From Trematomus loennbergii (Eukaryota > Chordata > Actinopteri > Perciformes > Nototheniidae): a stretch of DNA of 64,000 nucleotides. The notes under the pieces were generated by a model that made no database searches, was not told the origin of the DNA, and saw nothing but the letters and a program-made list of their open reading frames with translations. The stretch covers positions 2,179,018 through 2,243,017 of the forward strand of contig JAAOOA010000048.1 in the NCBI GenBank assembly GCA_012861695.1, in the 5' to 3' direction. This document shows, piece after piece, positions 35,795-48,346 of this stretch (the first letter of the stretch is position 1; each line of letters begins with the position of its first letter). The position numbers and the translations under genes were made by a program.

Positions 35795-38582
35795 AATGAA
35801 CATGTCCAATGATAGATTACAGAGAGGAAAGTCTCCAGAGACGGATCAAGGGAGACTCTCTTAAATAGAACACACCAAACCATATGCACGCATGCACACT
35901 TGTTAGATCCTCTTTGGTTCACGTACACACAGATACACACTGAAAACCCACTCACACACGCCAGATATCATCAAGCTATCTCATCTAGGACAAGTGTGCC
36001 GTGCTTTGTTCTGCGTTGTGTGTTTGTTCCCAAAGAAAGCCGAGGTAAATTCCCGACTAAAGGGATGTGTGTTCACGCATTAGCATAAAAGACGGAAGCA
36101 GCAGCAGCAGCGGGGATAAAGCAGGCAGAGAAAGATAGTCTCTCTGGTGTTTAAATGAGTGTATCTGATGGTTCAGCACGGGAAACGCTACTACCAAATC
36201 AAAGCATGTGTGTGTTTTTCAAGCAACAAGTGTGTGTGTGTGTACAGTATGTGTGTGAAGGAGTGGAGGATGTTAACCAGGCAGCACAACAGGGAATCTG
36301 TTTGCGTCTATGAGGTTCAGTCTGCTGTGTGATTTCTGCTCCCGTGTTTTGATCAGAAACATTTGAAGCGTCTCCGCCTCTCGTTTCTCAGCAGCAGCGT
36401 CGTAGCTGGATCTTTTTCCGAACACATGGGACGGGAGCAGAGGCCTCTTCTGGTTCTGTAAACAAGCTCTGCTATTGTTCAGTGAGAAAAGGTGCCGCCA
36501 CCCAAAGTCTCAGAGCAAAGCTGACTCGGAGAGACAAGCTGCTTGTTCTTGTTCTTTTTAACTCCCCACATGCAACCAATGACTTCTCTCACTGATTCCT
36601 TTTGGCAGACAGCAAGCCAAAGCATAAGCTAAGTGACAAATGCAATTCCCCTGTAAACCTTCTCAATGAGAGGTGGCTGTATAAAGCAGATCCGACCAAT
36701 AGAAGGACACGTGGGGAGGGTAACATTCATTAGAGGGTCAGTTTGCCGTGATACTTTCAGATGAGCCAAGTAGGCCTTTGGTCATGGAGAGTTGCTCCAA
36801 AGCATGCATTGCATAACCTAAAATGCTTTACCTAAGGGTGGGTCACAGGGATGGATAGCCTGGAGAGTGTATAATAACAACAACGCTTAACAACACGACT
36901 CCTACTCCCCATGTGACGAGGTCTGTTTTAAAGCTGACTATATGTTTGGCGAATGATTGACTAGTAATAATAATTGAATATTCAATGTAGTAATATCATC
37001 ATTTTCTTCTCAATACACATGACATGCATTGCACATCTGTATGTCCTTGGAGATGGATTCCTCTCCAGAGCTTTCTTCAATTGTGTTCCTTGATCATTTA
37101 AAAACACGTATGAATAAATATAATTGAATTGATTGATAACTCTACAGGTTATTGTGTTCGGGTGAATTGAGAGCTGCAAGATGTGCGCTACATGTTGTAA
37201 TTCATACCCTTGGGTACCAGTTGAATAACAATAAGCTGAAGTGTTATTTGGAACATTTCCCCAAATATGCCAATAGTAAACAGCTTCCCCTAGCTTAAAG
37301 TAGAGCCTCTGTTTTGGACTCAACCACACCCTGAAGGAAATATCTGGCTGTCTAGCTGACACAAATTAGCTAGATTATAAACACACTCTTCAAAAATGTC
37401 CCTCAGAGCAAAACGTATTCAAGTGTCACTCTTAATGTACACGACTGGAGACTCTGACATTTGATAAAGGAATCCACTAATACAGTAAACCTCTCACACC
37501 TTGTGCTAAATGCGAATAAAAGCATCCTTTTCAGATCCCGGTCCAACACATCTTTTGACAAGCTGTTCAATAGAGGGTGATTTATTGACTCATATCCAGC
37601 AGGTTGAATGTGCGTGCGTTAACCTCAGTGGGTTGTTCCAGAGTTCTTTCCCATGATGCCCTGCTGTGCGATCAATATGACCGCAGACACATGACATTTG
37701 ATGTTTTTAGTGTGTGTGTGTAAGTGTGTGTGTGTGCCACAACAACCTAGATCAGCACTGTTCCATTATTCTTTTAAATGGGTTGCTTCAAATTAGGAGA
37801 AGACGTTTAGCTCTGCAGTTTATGCAAATGTGTTAAGACTTAAAAAGCAGTGAGCACAATGAGCAGCTGTTGTTTCAAGGTCAGAGAGCGCTGAGGCTTC
37901 ATTTACACGGCAATGAAAATCCCTTTTTCCCTTTAACAAGCCCAGTCTGCAGTGGGAGGATGTCTGGCTGGGATGTAATGATTTGTTATGTGCATGTCAT
38001 TGTCTGATATAAAGGAACAGGCATTGTCTGATTGCTAAAAACATGTAGTCCAACGCTGGGTTTGTATTGGAAACACTCCTATACACAAAGATAGGGTTCT
38101 GTTACTATTTAACATACATATTTGTTCATATTAAACCACCGATGTAGTGAATCCCGCCGGGTGACATGGAGTTAGTGGATGGCTTCAGGCTGCGCGGAGC
38201 CTCTTCTTCATCGTGACTAATCCTGAAGACTAATCCAGTTGTAAACGATAGACCCGTCACTCTTTTCTTCACAATGTGTCTCACCCGGACTATTTCTGTA
38301 CAGTAACATTCACACGGCTGCTTGGAAGAGATATCAGAGGGGGTTTTTTTAAATGCTAAGAATGGAAGTTGTACTACTGATGTCATTAAGAATGAAATGT
38401 ATATCCGGCTTTATGTAGTGAGGTTTTTAAATTGTCATCTAATGTCAGTAATGGAGGATTAATGAGTAATGGAGGATTCTCCACTTGTATTCTTTTTCAG
38501 CTTTTGACCCTTTGCTTTCCTTCACTTCTCCCCATTTTCTTGTCCTACTTCAACCTATTCACTTAAATGGACTTCTACAGTA
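35792..38582. other. Longest TE-poor stretch; no gene recognised
   Basis: About 2.8 kb with no TIR pairs and only short TG runs (36231, 37712). Open frames up to 126 aa (36982-37362, minus) carry no domain. It could hold unique or regulatory sequence. Confidence 0.4.
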
Positions 38583-38590
38583 CTTTCATT

Positions 38591-38922
38591 TAGGGCTGTG
38601 CGATTATGGCAAAAATCATAATCACGATTATTTTGGTCAATAATTGATATCACGATTATTAAAAACGATTATTACTTTGAAAACATCCATTTATTGAAAA
38701 TAAAATTGGAACAGTATGTTTTTAACAGTTGATTACCCTGAACTTAAAGTATAATTCAACTGAAAAACCAATTTAAAAAAAAAAAAATTAAAAAAAAAAA
38801 TCACATATATATATATTTTTTTAATAAAAATAATAATCGTTTTATTTCGATTACGTTGTTTTTGTAATCGTTGCAAGCCAAATCGTAATCGAGATTAAAA
38901 TACGATTAATTGCACAGCCCTA
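38591..38922. mobile_element. hAT-type MITE with TAGGGCTGTGCGATT ends
   Basis: Ends 'tagggctgtgcgattatgg' and 'cgattaattgcacagccct' are inverted. Perfect 8-bp duplication 'ctttcatt' (38583-38590, 38923-38930). 332 bp, AT-rich centre with A runs, 'aatcgtaatcg' type subterminal repeats. No coding. Confidence 0.92.
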
Positions 38923-38930
38923 CTTTCATT

Positions 38931-40144
38931 TGCCAGATCTCTCTACAGGAAACATAATGGCTGCTTGAACAACATAATATCACAGTAAAACGTTGGGCAT
39001 TTGAATGGACATACACAGACACCTGGTTTTTAAACCTTGCATCGTACATGATAAGACTTGCAATAGCATGTATTAGCTTTTAAACGAGTTAAAGGGAGAA
39101 ATTGATACCACCGCCATAACAGTCCAGTAAACATATGGCAACAACTCAAACTTATGCTATGTCCCAATTTGCGTACTTCTTATCACATTTGCTATTTTGC
39201 TGCTGCTGCTCGACCAGCCACCAATACGGTTCCTCCAGAAAGCACAACAAGTACACATGTGTTTATTTAGTATTTATAACTGTACTGTACCACTATGCTA
39301 GGGTCAAAAGAAGCCACTGTTATTGTATTGGTTTAGTGAAGCACTCTTTAATGATTTGCTATGATAACAATGTTAGCTATAGCTAGCTAACAATGCTGAT
39401 CGTCGTGATTAGACGATTACAAAAATGTCTGAATTTAGACACCACATAGGTTAGCTTAGCTTAAAGAAAAAACTGGAAACGGGTGGACCTTAGCACCTTA
39501 CTTTTATAGTCGCTATCCCGGTGTTTAATCCATGACATGTTGCATTTCAATAGACTGTTTATTTTCTGGGTAGTGGAACCAGTAACCGTTTTCTAGTCAA
39601 TGTGTTTCCAGACAACCAGCTATTGCTAATACAAATGACCCGTATATGGACATAACATTATGACAGTTGTAATTTGGTGATAAATGTGATGCCAAATATA
39701 ATCAAGCTCACTTTAGCGCTCTCTTCTCCGTCCTCAAAAACTCGATTACGGCCTTTGGAGGTTTTAAGGCCTTTATGACAGATTTTGTTCCCAGACCGAT
39801 TCAATAGAGGAATGAATTTAATAAGCAGCCCCCTCCCACCCATCCCTTAAACCCATGGAAACCCCACGTTAATGAAGGTTTATGTGACGTGTTACTGCCA
39901 TAAGCTCGCTATAAGTCTCATTATGGAGGCTTTCACAGGCAGTTAGCAGCTCCTCAGTCAGGCTTAGATATCAGACAAATACGAGAAAAATGAAATCAGG
40001 TTAAATGGAAAATAAGATGGATGTTGCAATGTTTAACACTTTTGACAGTTGAAAGACGAATACACCACTTACAAACACAGTAATATATTATTTCTACATA
40101 TTTATTTGTACTACTTATAATAGTACAATATGCACATTTAATTT
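38931..40144. other. No gene or repeat recognised
   Basis: Short unrecognised frames only. Confidence 0.4.
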
Positions 40145-40637
40145 AAAGTGGACCTATCATGCTATATTTGAATAATATAGTATAGGACCATACCTATATA
40201 AGGCATATTTATACCTTTTTTTTTTCAAAATACCAAACAGATCATGCATTTTAGCCATGCCTCATTTTGCTCAATTTGACATTTTTTAGCTCTGTTTTTG
40301 CAAAGGCTGATTCTATGAGAACAACACCACCTACAGGCCTGGCATATGTACTACAGCGTCTCCAGCGCTTTCGAACGGCAATGGCCGTGGCTGTCTCCTC
40401 CTGATTGGTGGAGTTGGCCCAATAGCCGTAGCGCCACCGTCCTGACGTCAGGACAGTGTTCAAATCTGGATCAGTTTTTATCAGATCCGTTGCAGCCCCT
40501 TTTTTAGAGATTTGGGTATGGAGGAAAATAGAGAGGGTTGTGTTTTCTGACACTTGGTGAGTTCCCTGGAACACCGGGGACACATATTCATGTATACAAG
40601 AAGTACAAAAGTGCATTTCGCATGATAGGTCCCATTT
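40145..40637 (-). mobile_element. Family D MITE, copy 1
   Basis: Inverted ends 'aaagtggacctatcatgc' and 'gcatgataggtcccattt'. The body is nearly identical to 50186-50673 in the opposite orientation: 'cgtcctgacgtcagga', 'ggcctggcatatgtactaca', 'gcgtctccagcgctttcg'. A TAA or TTA target duplication is likely but overlaps the ends. No transposase; frames across it are shared by both copies because the copies are young. Confidence 0.85.
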
Positions 40638-41533
40638 AACTTTACTTAATTATTATTATTGTTAACCTGTTTTTAATTGGCTGAGAGTCATCATTGGGCC
40701 ATCTTATTGTATTTTTGTGTAAAAGACGTGTGTTATGTTTTGAAAAGGCCACCCAATCTCACAGTGCTGCATCGTATTGTAATAACAGTGTCTTCTCAGT
40801 GTATCTTATGTCATCACAGATCTATTTGAGAGTACATTCACATGGCTTCCCGTTGTATATCATTGCTTGTATTATAGTGAAAAGCAATTTCATGGCATGT
40901 TGCTGAGGCTCCATTATGTCTGAAGATGAATGCTGTGTTTGTACGGAGGTTTGGAGAGGAGGCCGATGTTTCTATGAGAGGAACAGAGACGATTAGTTCG
41001 ACGTCCACTCATCGCCCATTTCAGTCCTCCTCAGTAGATTGCATTTTTGCTCTTTCAGCTTGTTGCTTTCCATTGAAGTGTTTCGCAACAACACACTGTT
41101 GAAAAATAACAGGATCTCGAACACAATTATATATTTTTAAAGCAGGCCTAAGGCAAAAAAAACAAATGTTAGATGATATGCTAATCGATCTGGTTATGTT
41201 ATGACCCGACTGTAATACAAAATGCTTTCCTTTGGCTTCCTAAATATAACACCTCAAAGACACATTACATTAAGAAGTTATGATGAGAGTTTTAACACGC
41301 TCATAGTAGCTTAAAATCCCATTTGCTCAGGGACTTGTTGTTTGTTTATTACAGACAGAGTTCCTGCTGCCTGGAGGAAAAGTTGGTAAACATGTTGTAA
41401 AATGATTGTAAGAATAACCTCAAGATAAAAAAAACAATGAATTAAACTAATAAGAGCAGTGGCAACACGGAAAACAACGTGCTAAAGAGTCGTGAATTGA
41501 TCCATGCATACAAGTAAAAACTTCAAAAGTATT
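40638..41533. other. No gene or repeat recognised
   Basis: Short frames only. Confidence 0.4.
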
Positions 41534-41541
41534 GTTTAGCC

Positions 41542-41936
41542 CAGGGGTCTCAAACTCAAGGCCCGGGGGGGGCCAAATCCGGGCCGCGAGTTCATTTTTA
41601 TGTGGCCCGCAAAAGCTTGCAAAGAATATAATACGTTTATTATACGGTTACATGCCACTTTACAGAAGCAGGTTGCCCATAAACTACATGTCCCACAATG
41701 CATCTCGTTTTGTGACATGCGGACTGAAGAGACTTGCAATTTGCCCTGGACTTCTGCTTTCAGACGTAGTTAATTACTAAGTTATTATCCTATCCGATAA
41801 AATCCAATTCAGAGGCGATAATGTAATATAATACATTATTTATATATATATTATATATTTTATAGTTTACAACCGGCCCTTTGAGTGCAACCTTTATGCG
41901 AATGTGGCCTGCGATGAAATGAGTTTGACACCCCTG
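41542..41936. mobile_element. hAT-type element with family C ends but a different body
   Basis: Ends 'caggggtctcaaactcaagg' and 'gagtttgacacccctg'. Perfect 8-bp duplication 'gtttagcc' (41534-41541, 41937-41944). The tips match family C (17812, 48347) but the middle does not: 'aactacatgtcccacaatgc' and an AT-rich run. So it uses the same transposase type with a distinct filling. Confidence 0.9.
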
Positions 41937-41944
41937 GTTTAGCC

Positions 41945-42559
41945 CAAAGGCTTGTGACTCTAATTAAAGTCAAATACACATGAAACATATCAAATCCTCA
42001 ACCTCAACAGTATTTTAAATGCATATGTCGTAGAAGTTACTAGCTAGCTAGAGCAGAAGTGCAGAAAAACACTCGAAAATCAATCAAAAAGGGAAATAGT
42101 GCCATTAAAGTCTGAAGAAGTACCCCAAAAAAAAACTGTCCACAAAATAATCACCATTTTTATTCATTTTCCTTTTTCTTTTCTTAATGTGCAGTGGTTT
42201 AAAAAGATGAATGAATAATAATAAATAATAAGTTGGCAAATAAAATGTGTAGAGTTGCTGGTTTGAAAGAGAAAAATCTGAAAAGAGTAAAGTGTTTTAT
42301 TCTTTATAACGTCGGTGAACTGTCCTTTGTAAAAGCAAGCACACAATCGGGCTCTACTGTAAGATGTTTTGAGAATGTAATCTTTTCACAAAACAAACAT
42401 TTTTTTCATTTTTCTTTGTCCCTTTGCCTCATTCATTCTGTACACAGCACGAGATGCATGAATACACATCATCATTGAAAATAGAAAGTAACTAAATGTC
42501 CCAGTTTTTATGTTTGAAACCCTGTTGACCCCTTTTTTCATGCACTATCTGCAAGGAGG
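41945..42559. other. No gene or repeat recognised
   Basis: AT-rich, no supported ORF. Confidence 0.4.
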
Positions 42560-42867
42560 CACACACACACACATGCACACACACACATACACATACACAT
42601 ACACGCACACGCACACGCACACGCACAAACATACACACACATATATGCACACATAAATACATACACATGGATAAACAAATACATATATACACATACAAAA
42701 ACATACGCATTCACGTACATACTAATATGCGCACACATACATATACACACACTAATACGCATGCACACACACACACCCACACACTAATCTGCATACATGC
42801 ACACACACCCACTAATATGCACACATACACACTAATATGCATACATTCACACACACACACACCCACA

Positions 42868-42912
<45 letters not shown>

Positions 42913-42949
42913 ACAACACACACACACACACACACCACACACACACACA

Positions 42950-42990
<41 letters not shown>
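42560..42990. repeat. Long imperfect (CA)n-rich tract, about 430 bp
   Basis: A degenerate left part made of 'acacatac', 'gcacacgcac' and a recurring 'actaatatgc' motif (about 42721, 42750, 42783, 42811, 42831). A purer CA run follows from about 42848. Confidence 0.93.
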
Positions 42991-42993
<3 letters not shown>

Positions 42994-43380
42994 ACCTCTG
43001 GAATGGCAGTGGAATTGAATTAGCCCAGGGTGGTGTTAGCATGTGGGCTCGTGTGAACCTGTTAGCGGGTGCGAGAGCTTCATCTTTCTCACTCAGCCGG
43101 CTGTGATGTACCCGGGAAAAAGAGGCTGCTGTGGCTCTGCAGATGGAGCGGCGCCTCGCTGGTGAAAATGTATTCACTGGGTTATTTATTTATTTTGGGG
43201 GTGGTGAGAGACAGAGATGGAAGGACGAAAAGTGAAAGATCAGAGGCTGTGGAGGACTGGATGTGTGTGTCAGTGATAAAAGAGCACGTTCATGCCTTTT
43301 GGGGTTTTCTCTGTCCTGTAATGTTTTAAAATTGCACTGCTCTTCCACCTACATTTGATATACTTGACATATTTTCTTAA
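42991..43380. other. No gene recognised
   Basis: Frames on both strands near 43069-43329 show no domain. Confidence 0.4.
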
Positions 43381-43758
43381 AGGTGGGGTAGGTAAGTTTG
43401 AGAAACCGGCTCGAGATACACTTTTTGTTATATTCCATGGAATGCTTAACATCCCGATAGCAATGAATATCTGAAGTGCTTTACAAAAAATCCATAAATA
43501 AATATAATCTGTGGAAGCCGTAGTACTGTAAAAAGCACGACCAATCATCTGAGCCGGCCCGGCTAAAATAACTGGATGGCCTACCTGCCTGTCAGCCTTC
43601 CATCTGTGCACAGACTTATCTCGTGCCCTCATTGGTCATGTGCGCGTTCGTGTGTGTTGGAGGAGGGGCTCTGTAAGGAAGTGGCAGATTTTTTCCGGCT
43701 GTGTATTTTCAAATTTTAGCGATCTCGAGCCGGTTTCTCAAAATTACCTACCCCACCT
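43381..43758. mobile_element. Family E MITE, copy 1
   Basis: Inverted ends 'aggtggggtaggtaagtttg' and 'cctaccccacct', with 'gagaaaccggctcgagat' mirrored by 'gatctcgagccggtttctc'. Flanking TAA suggests a 3-bp duplication as in PIF/Harbinger-type elements. Same body as 58937-59317 in the opposite orientation ('ggaggaggggctct', 'attggtcatgtgcgcgttcg'). Confidence 0.85.
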
Positions 43759-44823
43759 TAAGTTTAAATTCTATTATAATCCTATTTACTACATGAATAG
43801 CTCCTACTGTGTTTATGTATGCACGATACTTCCTAATTCTAACCTACCTAATTCTGATTCTGAATACTTGAGTAAAGGGTTTTAAAATCCCTTTTCACCA
43901 TTGTATGATAAGTCCTAAAGTGAGTAAACATTAAACAGTGTCTCATCACCTGCAGGCCATTGTGCATGCCAGTTTATATCCCCTCTGCTTCCTGTCCGTT
44001 TGATTTCAGTGACTCCAGTGTCTCCTTTGAAAGCCCTTCAAGGAAGGAAACGTAGTATGCATTGGCCCAAAGAGACTTTGCGGCTGTTCCCTTCATTTTT
44101 ATATAGACTATTGTGTCTGACTGACGCACTTGACAGACAGCCTTGAGAAGCCATTCATCCGACCTGCATCTCAGTGTGTTTTCTTTACTAAAATTACCCC
44201 AGAGTTTCAGGGCGGTCTTTAAGACAGGAAGTGCTCATGCTGCTCTGTGACAATGTTATCACAAGGCAATCCAGGAAGTGTCACCCCCTCCATTTTGGGC
44301 AGTAAACAGTTCTGCGACTACGCTATCTCTCTGTTCCCATACCACCACGACCACACCACACTTTGTTCATGTACAGATAATCTAAGGGTTGCTTTAATCA
44401 GCAGTGGGTTGGGTTTGCCACAGATTTTGAGATGAGGTTTTTATTTCAGAACAGACAGCCTAGAGATAATCTCTCTTGTGAGTTTAAATTAGGCTGCATG
44501 ATGTGGAAAAAGGTTATATTAGGATATATAGCAAACAAAAACATGTTTTCTAAGTCTGTATAATAGGATTTGTAGGCTGGGATATCTCTGCAGCTCCATA
44601 AAAACGTCATTTAAAATTATTTGAACACCTTTTTAGCCAATTTAAATATTGCACTAGCCTATATTTGATTAATTATGCAACCCCTTTTTACGGTGAGGGT
44701 TAAACAATTTGGAAAACTCCTAATGTTACAAGAATGAAGTCACAATTTTGCAAAAAGAAATATCCTAATATTATTCATTTCAAATAAAAGATATTTAATA
44801 ATATAATTACTTTTGATTAATCC
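43759..44823. other. No gene or repeat recognised
   Basis: Short frames only. Confidence 0.4.
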
Positions 44824-44856
44824 GATCATGCGCATGTGTTGGACATGCGCATGATC
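44824..44856. repeat. Perfect 14-bp inverted repeat, 5-base loop
   Basis: 'gatcatgcgcatgt', loop 'gttgg', 'acatgcgcatgatc'. Confidence 0.97.
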
Positions 44857-44896
44857 CGATTCATCAAATGTAACGGCACGTGTGTGTGAATGTATG

Positions 44897-45866
44897 TCAT
44901 GAGCATCGAAGCTAAAGAGGCTCTCATTGACTTTGCTGAAGCCTATAAATGAAGTTCAATAAGCGCAGTGTGTGCAGCACGGAAACTACGAATAAATCTA
45001 TCATCACTACATCGCCAGTGGCTGCTTTTTTCTCTTTAAATTATAACCTACAGTAATTCTCAAAATCTCTAATTTTCCATCACTGAGGACCTAATACTCA
45101 ATTTGGTATTTTATCAGGTTAACCCTTAGATGCATAAGTGGGTCTTTTTGGACCCGGTGAGGTGGTTTTCTTGAAGTATCTTTGTATTTCCATTTTTTTA
45201 TCATCATATTCCAGCTATTCCTCAAAAAACATGTTTGGATATCATGCCATTCACATTTTTAATTTACATTTTAAGAAATTGTAGTTTTTGTATTACTACC
45301 CCAAGCTTCCATAAGTGGGTCAAAACTGACCTGCATGCATTTCCTATGGGATCCTATGGGAAAACGTTTTTTTTTCAAAATGTAAAAAAATTTCTAAAAC
45401 TATAAATAGTGAAATATTAAATATAAATTATTTCTAGTGTGAACCAAAATATAATACTAAATATTATACAAGTGATTTTTCTTAACCAAAATGACAACAA
45501 TGGCATAAAAACACATATTATTCCAATACGGGTCCTTTTTGACCCACTTATGGAAGAGTGTAGGGTCCAGTCACTCGGGCATCTAAGGGGTAAACAAACC
45601 ATATTGTAAAGGTTTTTTAATGTAATCAATCAGACACTCAACCCAGCTTTCATGAATAATGTTACAACATTTACAAACATATATATTTTTGGTTTAATAT
45701 GCAAATGTAAAAAATAAACTCAACTAATCTTTACATGAATCTTAACTGAGCAGCCACTGGCGATGTCGTGATGATAGATTTCTGTCGTAGTTTCGACATG
45801 TGAACTTCATTTATAGGCTTTCAGCAAAGTCAATGAGAGCCTCCTTAGCTTTCGATGTTCATTGAC
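44897..45866. repeat. Inverted repeat pair flanking a piggyBac-like MITE
   Basis: Arms about 44897-45025 and 45750-45866 are reverse complements with substitutions: 'gaggctctcattgactttgc', 'tataaatgaagttca' and 'catcgccagtggctgc' occur in both. The arm contains a TATAAAT and an AATAAA, as an LTR would, but the pair is inverted and not direct. Fold-back element ends or two opposed solo LTR-like copies are both possible. The element at 45123-45589 sits between the arms. Confidence 0.7.
45123..45589. mobile_element. piggyBac-like MITE (CCCTTAGATGC ends)
   Basis: Ends 'cccttagatgcataagtggg' and inverted 'cccttagatgcccgagtg'. Left TTAA at 45119-45122. The right flank reads GTAA, so one target copy has mutated. 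Internal repeats 'cataagtgggtc' and 'gacccacttatgg'. 467 bp, no transposase. Confidence 0.8.
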
Positions 45867-46183
45867 GTGACGTGCGCGGGGCTGCATGTAATAAAGCGGC
45901 GGCGTGTTTCAGACGGAGGAAAACTCCACGCATCGTTTCCCCGTCAAACGCTCTGGAGAGCAATCAGCGCTGATACACCCGTCACAGTGATGGATCTATC
46001 AGCCACTGGCTCAGCTCCCAGAAGCCCCTTGGCTTTGCGGTTGGGCCATATTGTCAGCCCAGTTTGAGACCTAGCACCAGGAATACTAATCCTCTGCTCC
46101 AACCACCTACTGACAACTTTAATTACCACCTCAAGACTCAAAGAGAGGGCTTTCAGAAGCTCCTTCATACCAGGGACTTGTCA

Positions 46184-46330
46184 GAATCAGAATCAGAAGA
46201 ATCAGAGACAGGTTTATTACTAGGTAGGTTTACACGTACGAGGAATTGGACTTGGTGTCGTGGTGCATACAAACAAGAATGAAAGACACGGGTAGAGAAC
46301 TAGAAAAATATATGAAATAGGAATACAATA
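46184..46330 (-). mobile_element. LINE-type 3' tail fragment
   Basis: 'agaatcagagacaggtttat', 'taggtttacacgtacgagg' and 'gacttggtgtcgtggtgcat' are the reverse of a well known fish non-LTR tail. Confidence 0.6.
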
Positions 46331-47463
46331 TGGAATAAAAATCAGCTGTAATACAATGCCTTGGATTCAGAACGTGTTTTGTATGTTGTGGTGTTTATAG
46401 ACTGAGAAGAGATTCATTCATTAAGATTTAGTATTTTAACAACAAAAGGGTCACTTGTATTGTGTTGAACAGTTTTTATTTACAATAGGAAGTTTGGAAT
46501 GAGGTCGATAACATGAAATTTTTTTGCAATGATTAGGAATATATTCAAAAATAGACCCAGTGTGAGAAATAATTTTGGTTTTAATTTATTATACGTTTAT
46601 GGTGCTTATGGAAAACAAAAGCCAATCCAATATTCTTCTTGAGGTAATATAAGATGCATTTAAGTGACTTAAATTCTGGCTCATTTGCATTTAGTTCTGG
46701 ATGAGAGCGTTTGATATTCTTTACTTATTATTTGTACTTTTTGAACATGTAGTGTTACCACTTCCTGTTGATATTGGGTGAAAAAGCACACTGCACATAT
46801 AGGGAAGCTATTTTTGTTGTCTTTTATCAATTGATAGGGCTGACAGTTGGACTTTTACCTAAGAAACGTGTGTACTATGTGACAAAAACGATGACACTAT
46901 AATTTGAAGAAGCTGTCAAACACAATTCTTGTTTGTTTGGACAACATCTGTCAAGTGTAGCTCCAAAAAAACTCTGTTACTGAAAGTCTCCCTTTGTCAG
47001 AATGAGCTCCCAGAGCTTGTAATAAAAAATAATTCAGGAAACATTTCTGACGTCCCCTGACACCTCAGTTCCTAAATGATCCTCCTACTTTTTGGGCTGA
47101 ATAGACATGTTTCCTTCACCGTAAAGCGCTAAGTATCCTCAGACCTTGATAAGGGAGCTCTTTGATCGCCGGTCCAGACTGCTTCCTGTCACGAGAAGGC
47201 AAACACAGGAAGTGGTGGATTTGGGACTTTTTACACTGTGGTAACAATAAGTGCAGAGTAAATCAGTGCTTAGTGACAAGCAAAAGCTAAAAGGCCCATG
47301 GGAAACTTCCAAATCTGTAATAGGCAACAATGAAGTATAATTACTGATATGGAAAATGCAAAAAATACCCAAAAATATATCGAATTACGTATGTTATTAC
47401 TCAAGGAAGCCCCTGTGATCAGCTGATATTAAATACCAATAATCCCCTGGCATAAACTACATT
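46331..47463. other. No gene or repeat recognised
   Basis: AT-rich, short frames only. Confidence 0.4.
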
Positions 47464-47589
47464 AAAGGGCCCTGTTTTGCTAATTTTCAGGTTCATATTT
47501 GGAGGGAACACAGGATTCATTAACCTTTGCAGACCATTAACATGCACACATACCTATATAACACACTAAAGGAAAGGGAAAACCTCTTT
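47464..47589 (+). mobile_element. Family A MITE, strongly deleted copy
   Basis: 5' end 'aaagggccctgttttgc' and 'tttcaggttcatatttg' joined directly to the 3' end 'gcagaccattaacatgcaca', 'ctaaaggaaagggaaaacct'. Confidence 0.8.
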
Positions 47590-48338
47590 ATCACCACATT
47601 TACACACATTAAAAATCACATTTAAGATACTGGAATAGCTGCAGCTGCATTTTCCAAATCATGCAACATCTGCTTTGAAATGCAATCTCCACCATCTCTT
47701 CGTATTGACCTCCTCTCCTGCAGAAGGTGACAATAAGCCTTAATGATGATTATTATAGCATATGATAGCATCAGCTTTGAATGTTTAAATCCCCCGTTTA
47801 ACTATAGTAAGTATTGTAACAGCTGTCGCTTAATACCCACTCATTAATAGCTCAACTGATGTCCCTGTGTAATCTGGAAACACACCTGCTGTATGTGATG
47901 TGTACACTATATTCATTTCACATCTGTTTCCTTCCCCTGTTGATGTTTTTGAATTCAAAATTCAAGTATATATACGTTTGCACTATTGCAATACGTAAAA
48001 CACAAAAGATACATACATTTATGTAACGTATTTGGCTCAGAAGATTATATCTAATTTAATAAATGTGAGCATATTATAACCAAATAGATTATTGGAGGTT
48101 TTTGAAAACAATGAAACTCTTCTTTACCATCGGTTCAATCATGTGATATCGAGCACCAGAATTGGCAGTGAGATTGATTTAAGCTTGGCAGCCTGTATGT
48201 AATATATATTGTGTATGCCAACCCTTCTTAAGCACTTACATACTGAATGTATATATAGATTTTTGTGTAAAGGTGAATAAGAATACAAAAACATTTACAT
48301 TTCTTGTATTCATGGGAAATGTTGATATCTTTTCAATA
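47590..48338. other. No gene or repeat recognised
   Basis: AT-rich. Confidence 0.4.
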
Positions 48339-48346
48339 CTCTAAAC

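Noticed and set aside
45855..46282. Possible retroelement polyprotein fragment
   Set aside because: Short overlapping frames with no gag, protease or reverse-transcriptase motif that I can recognise.
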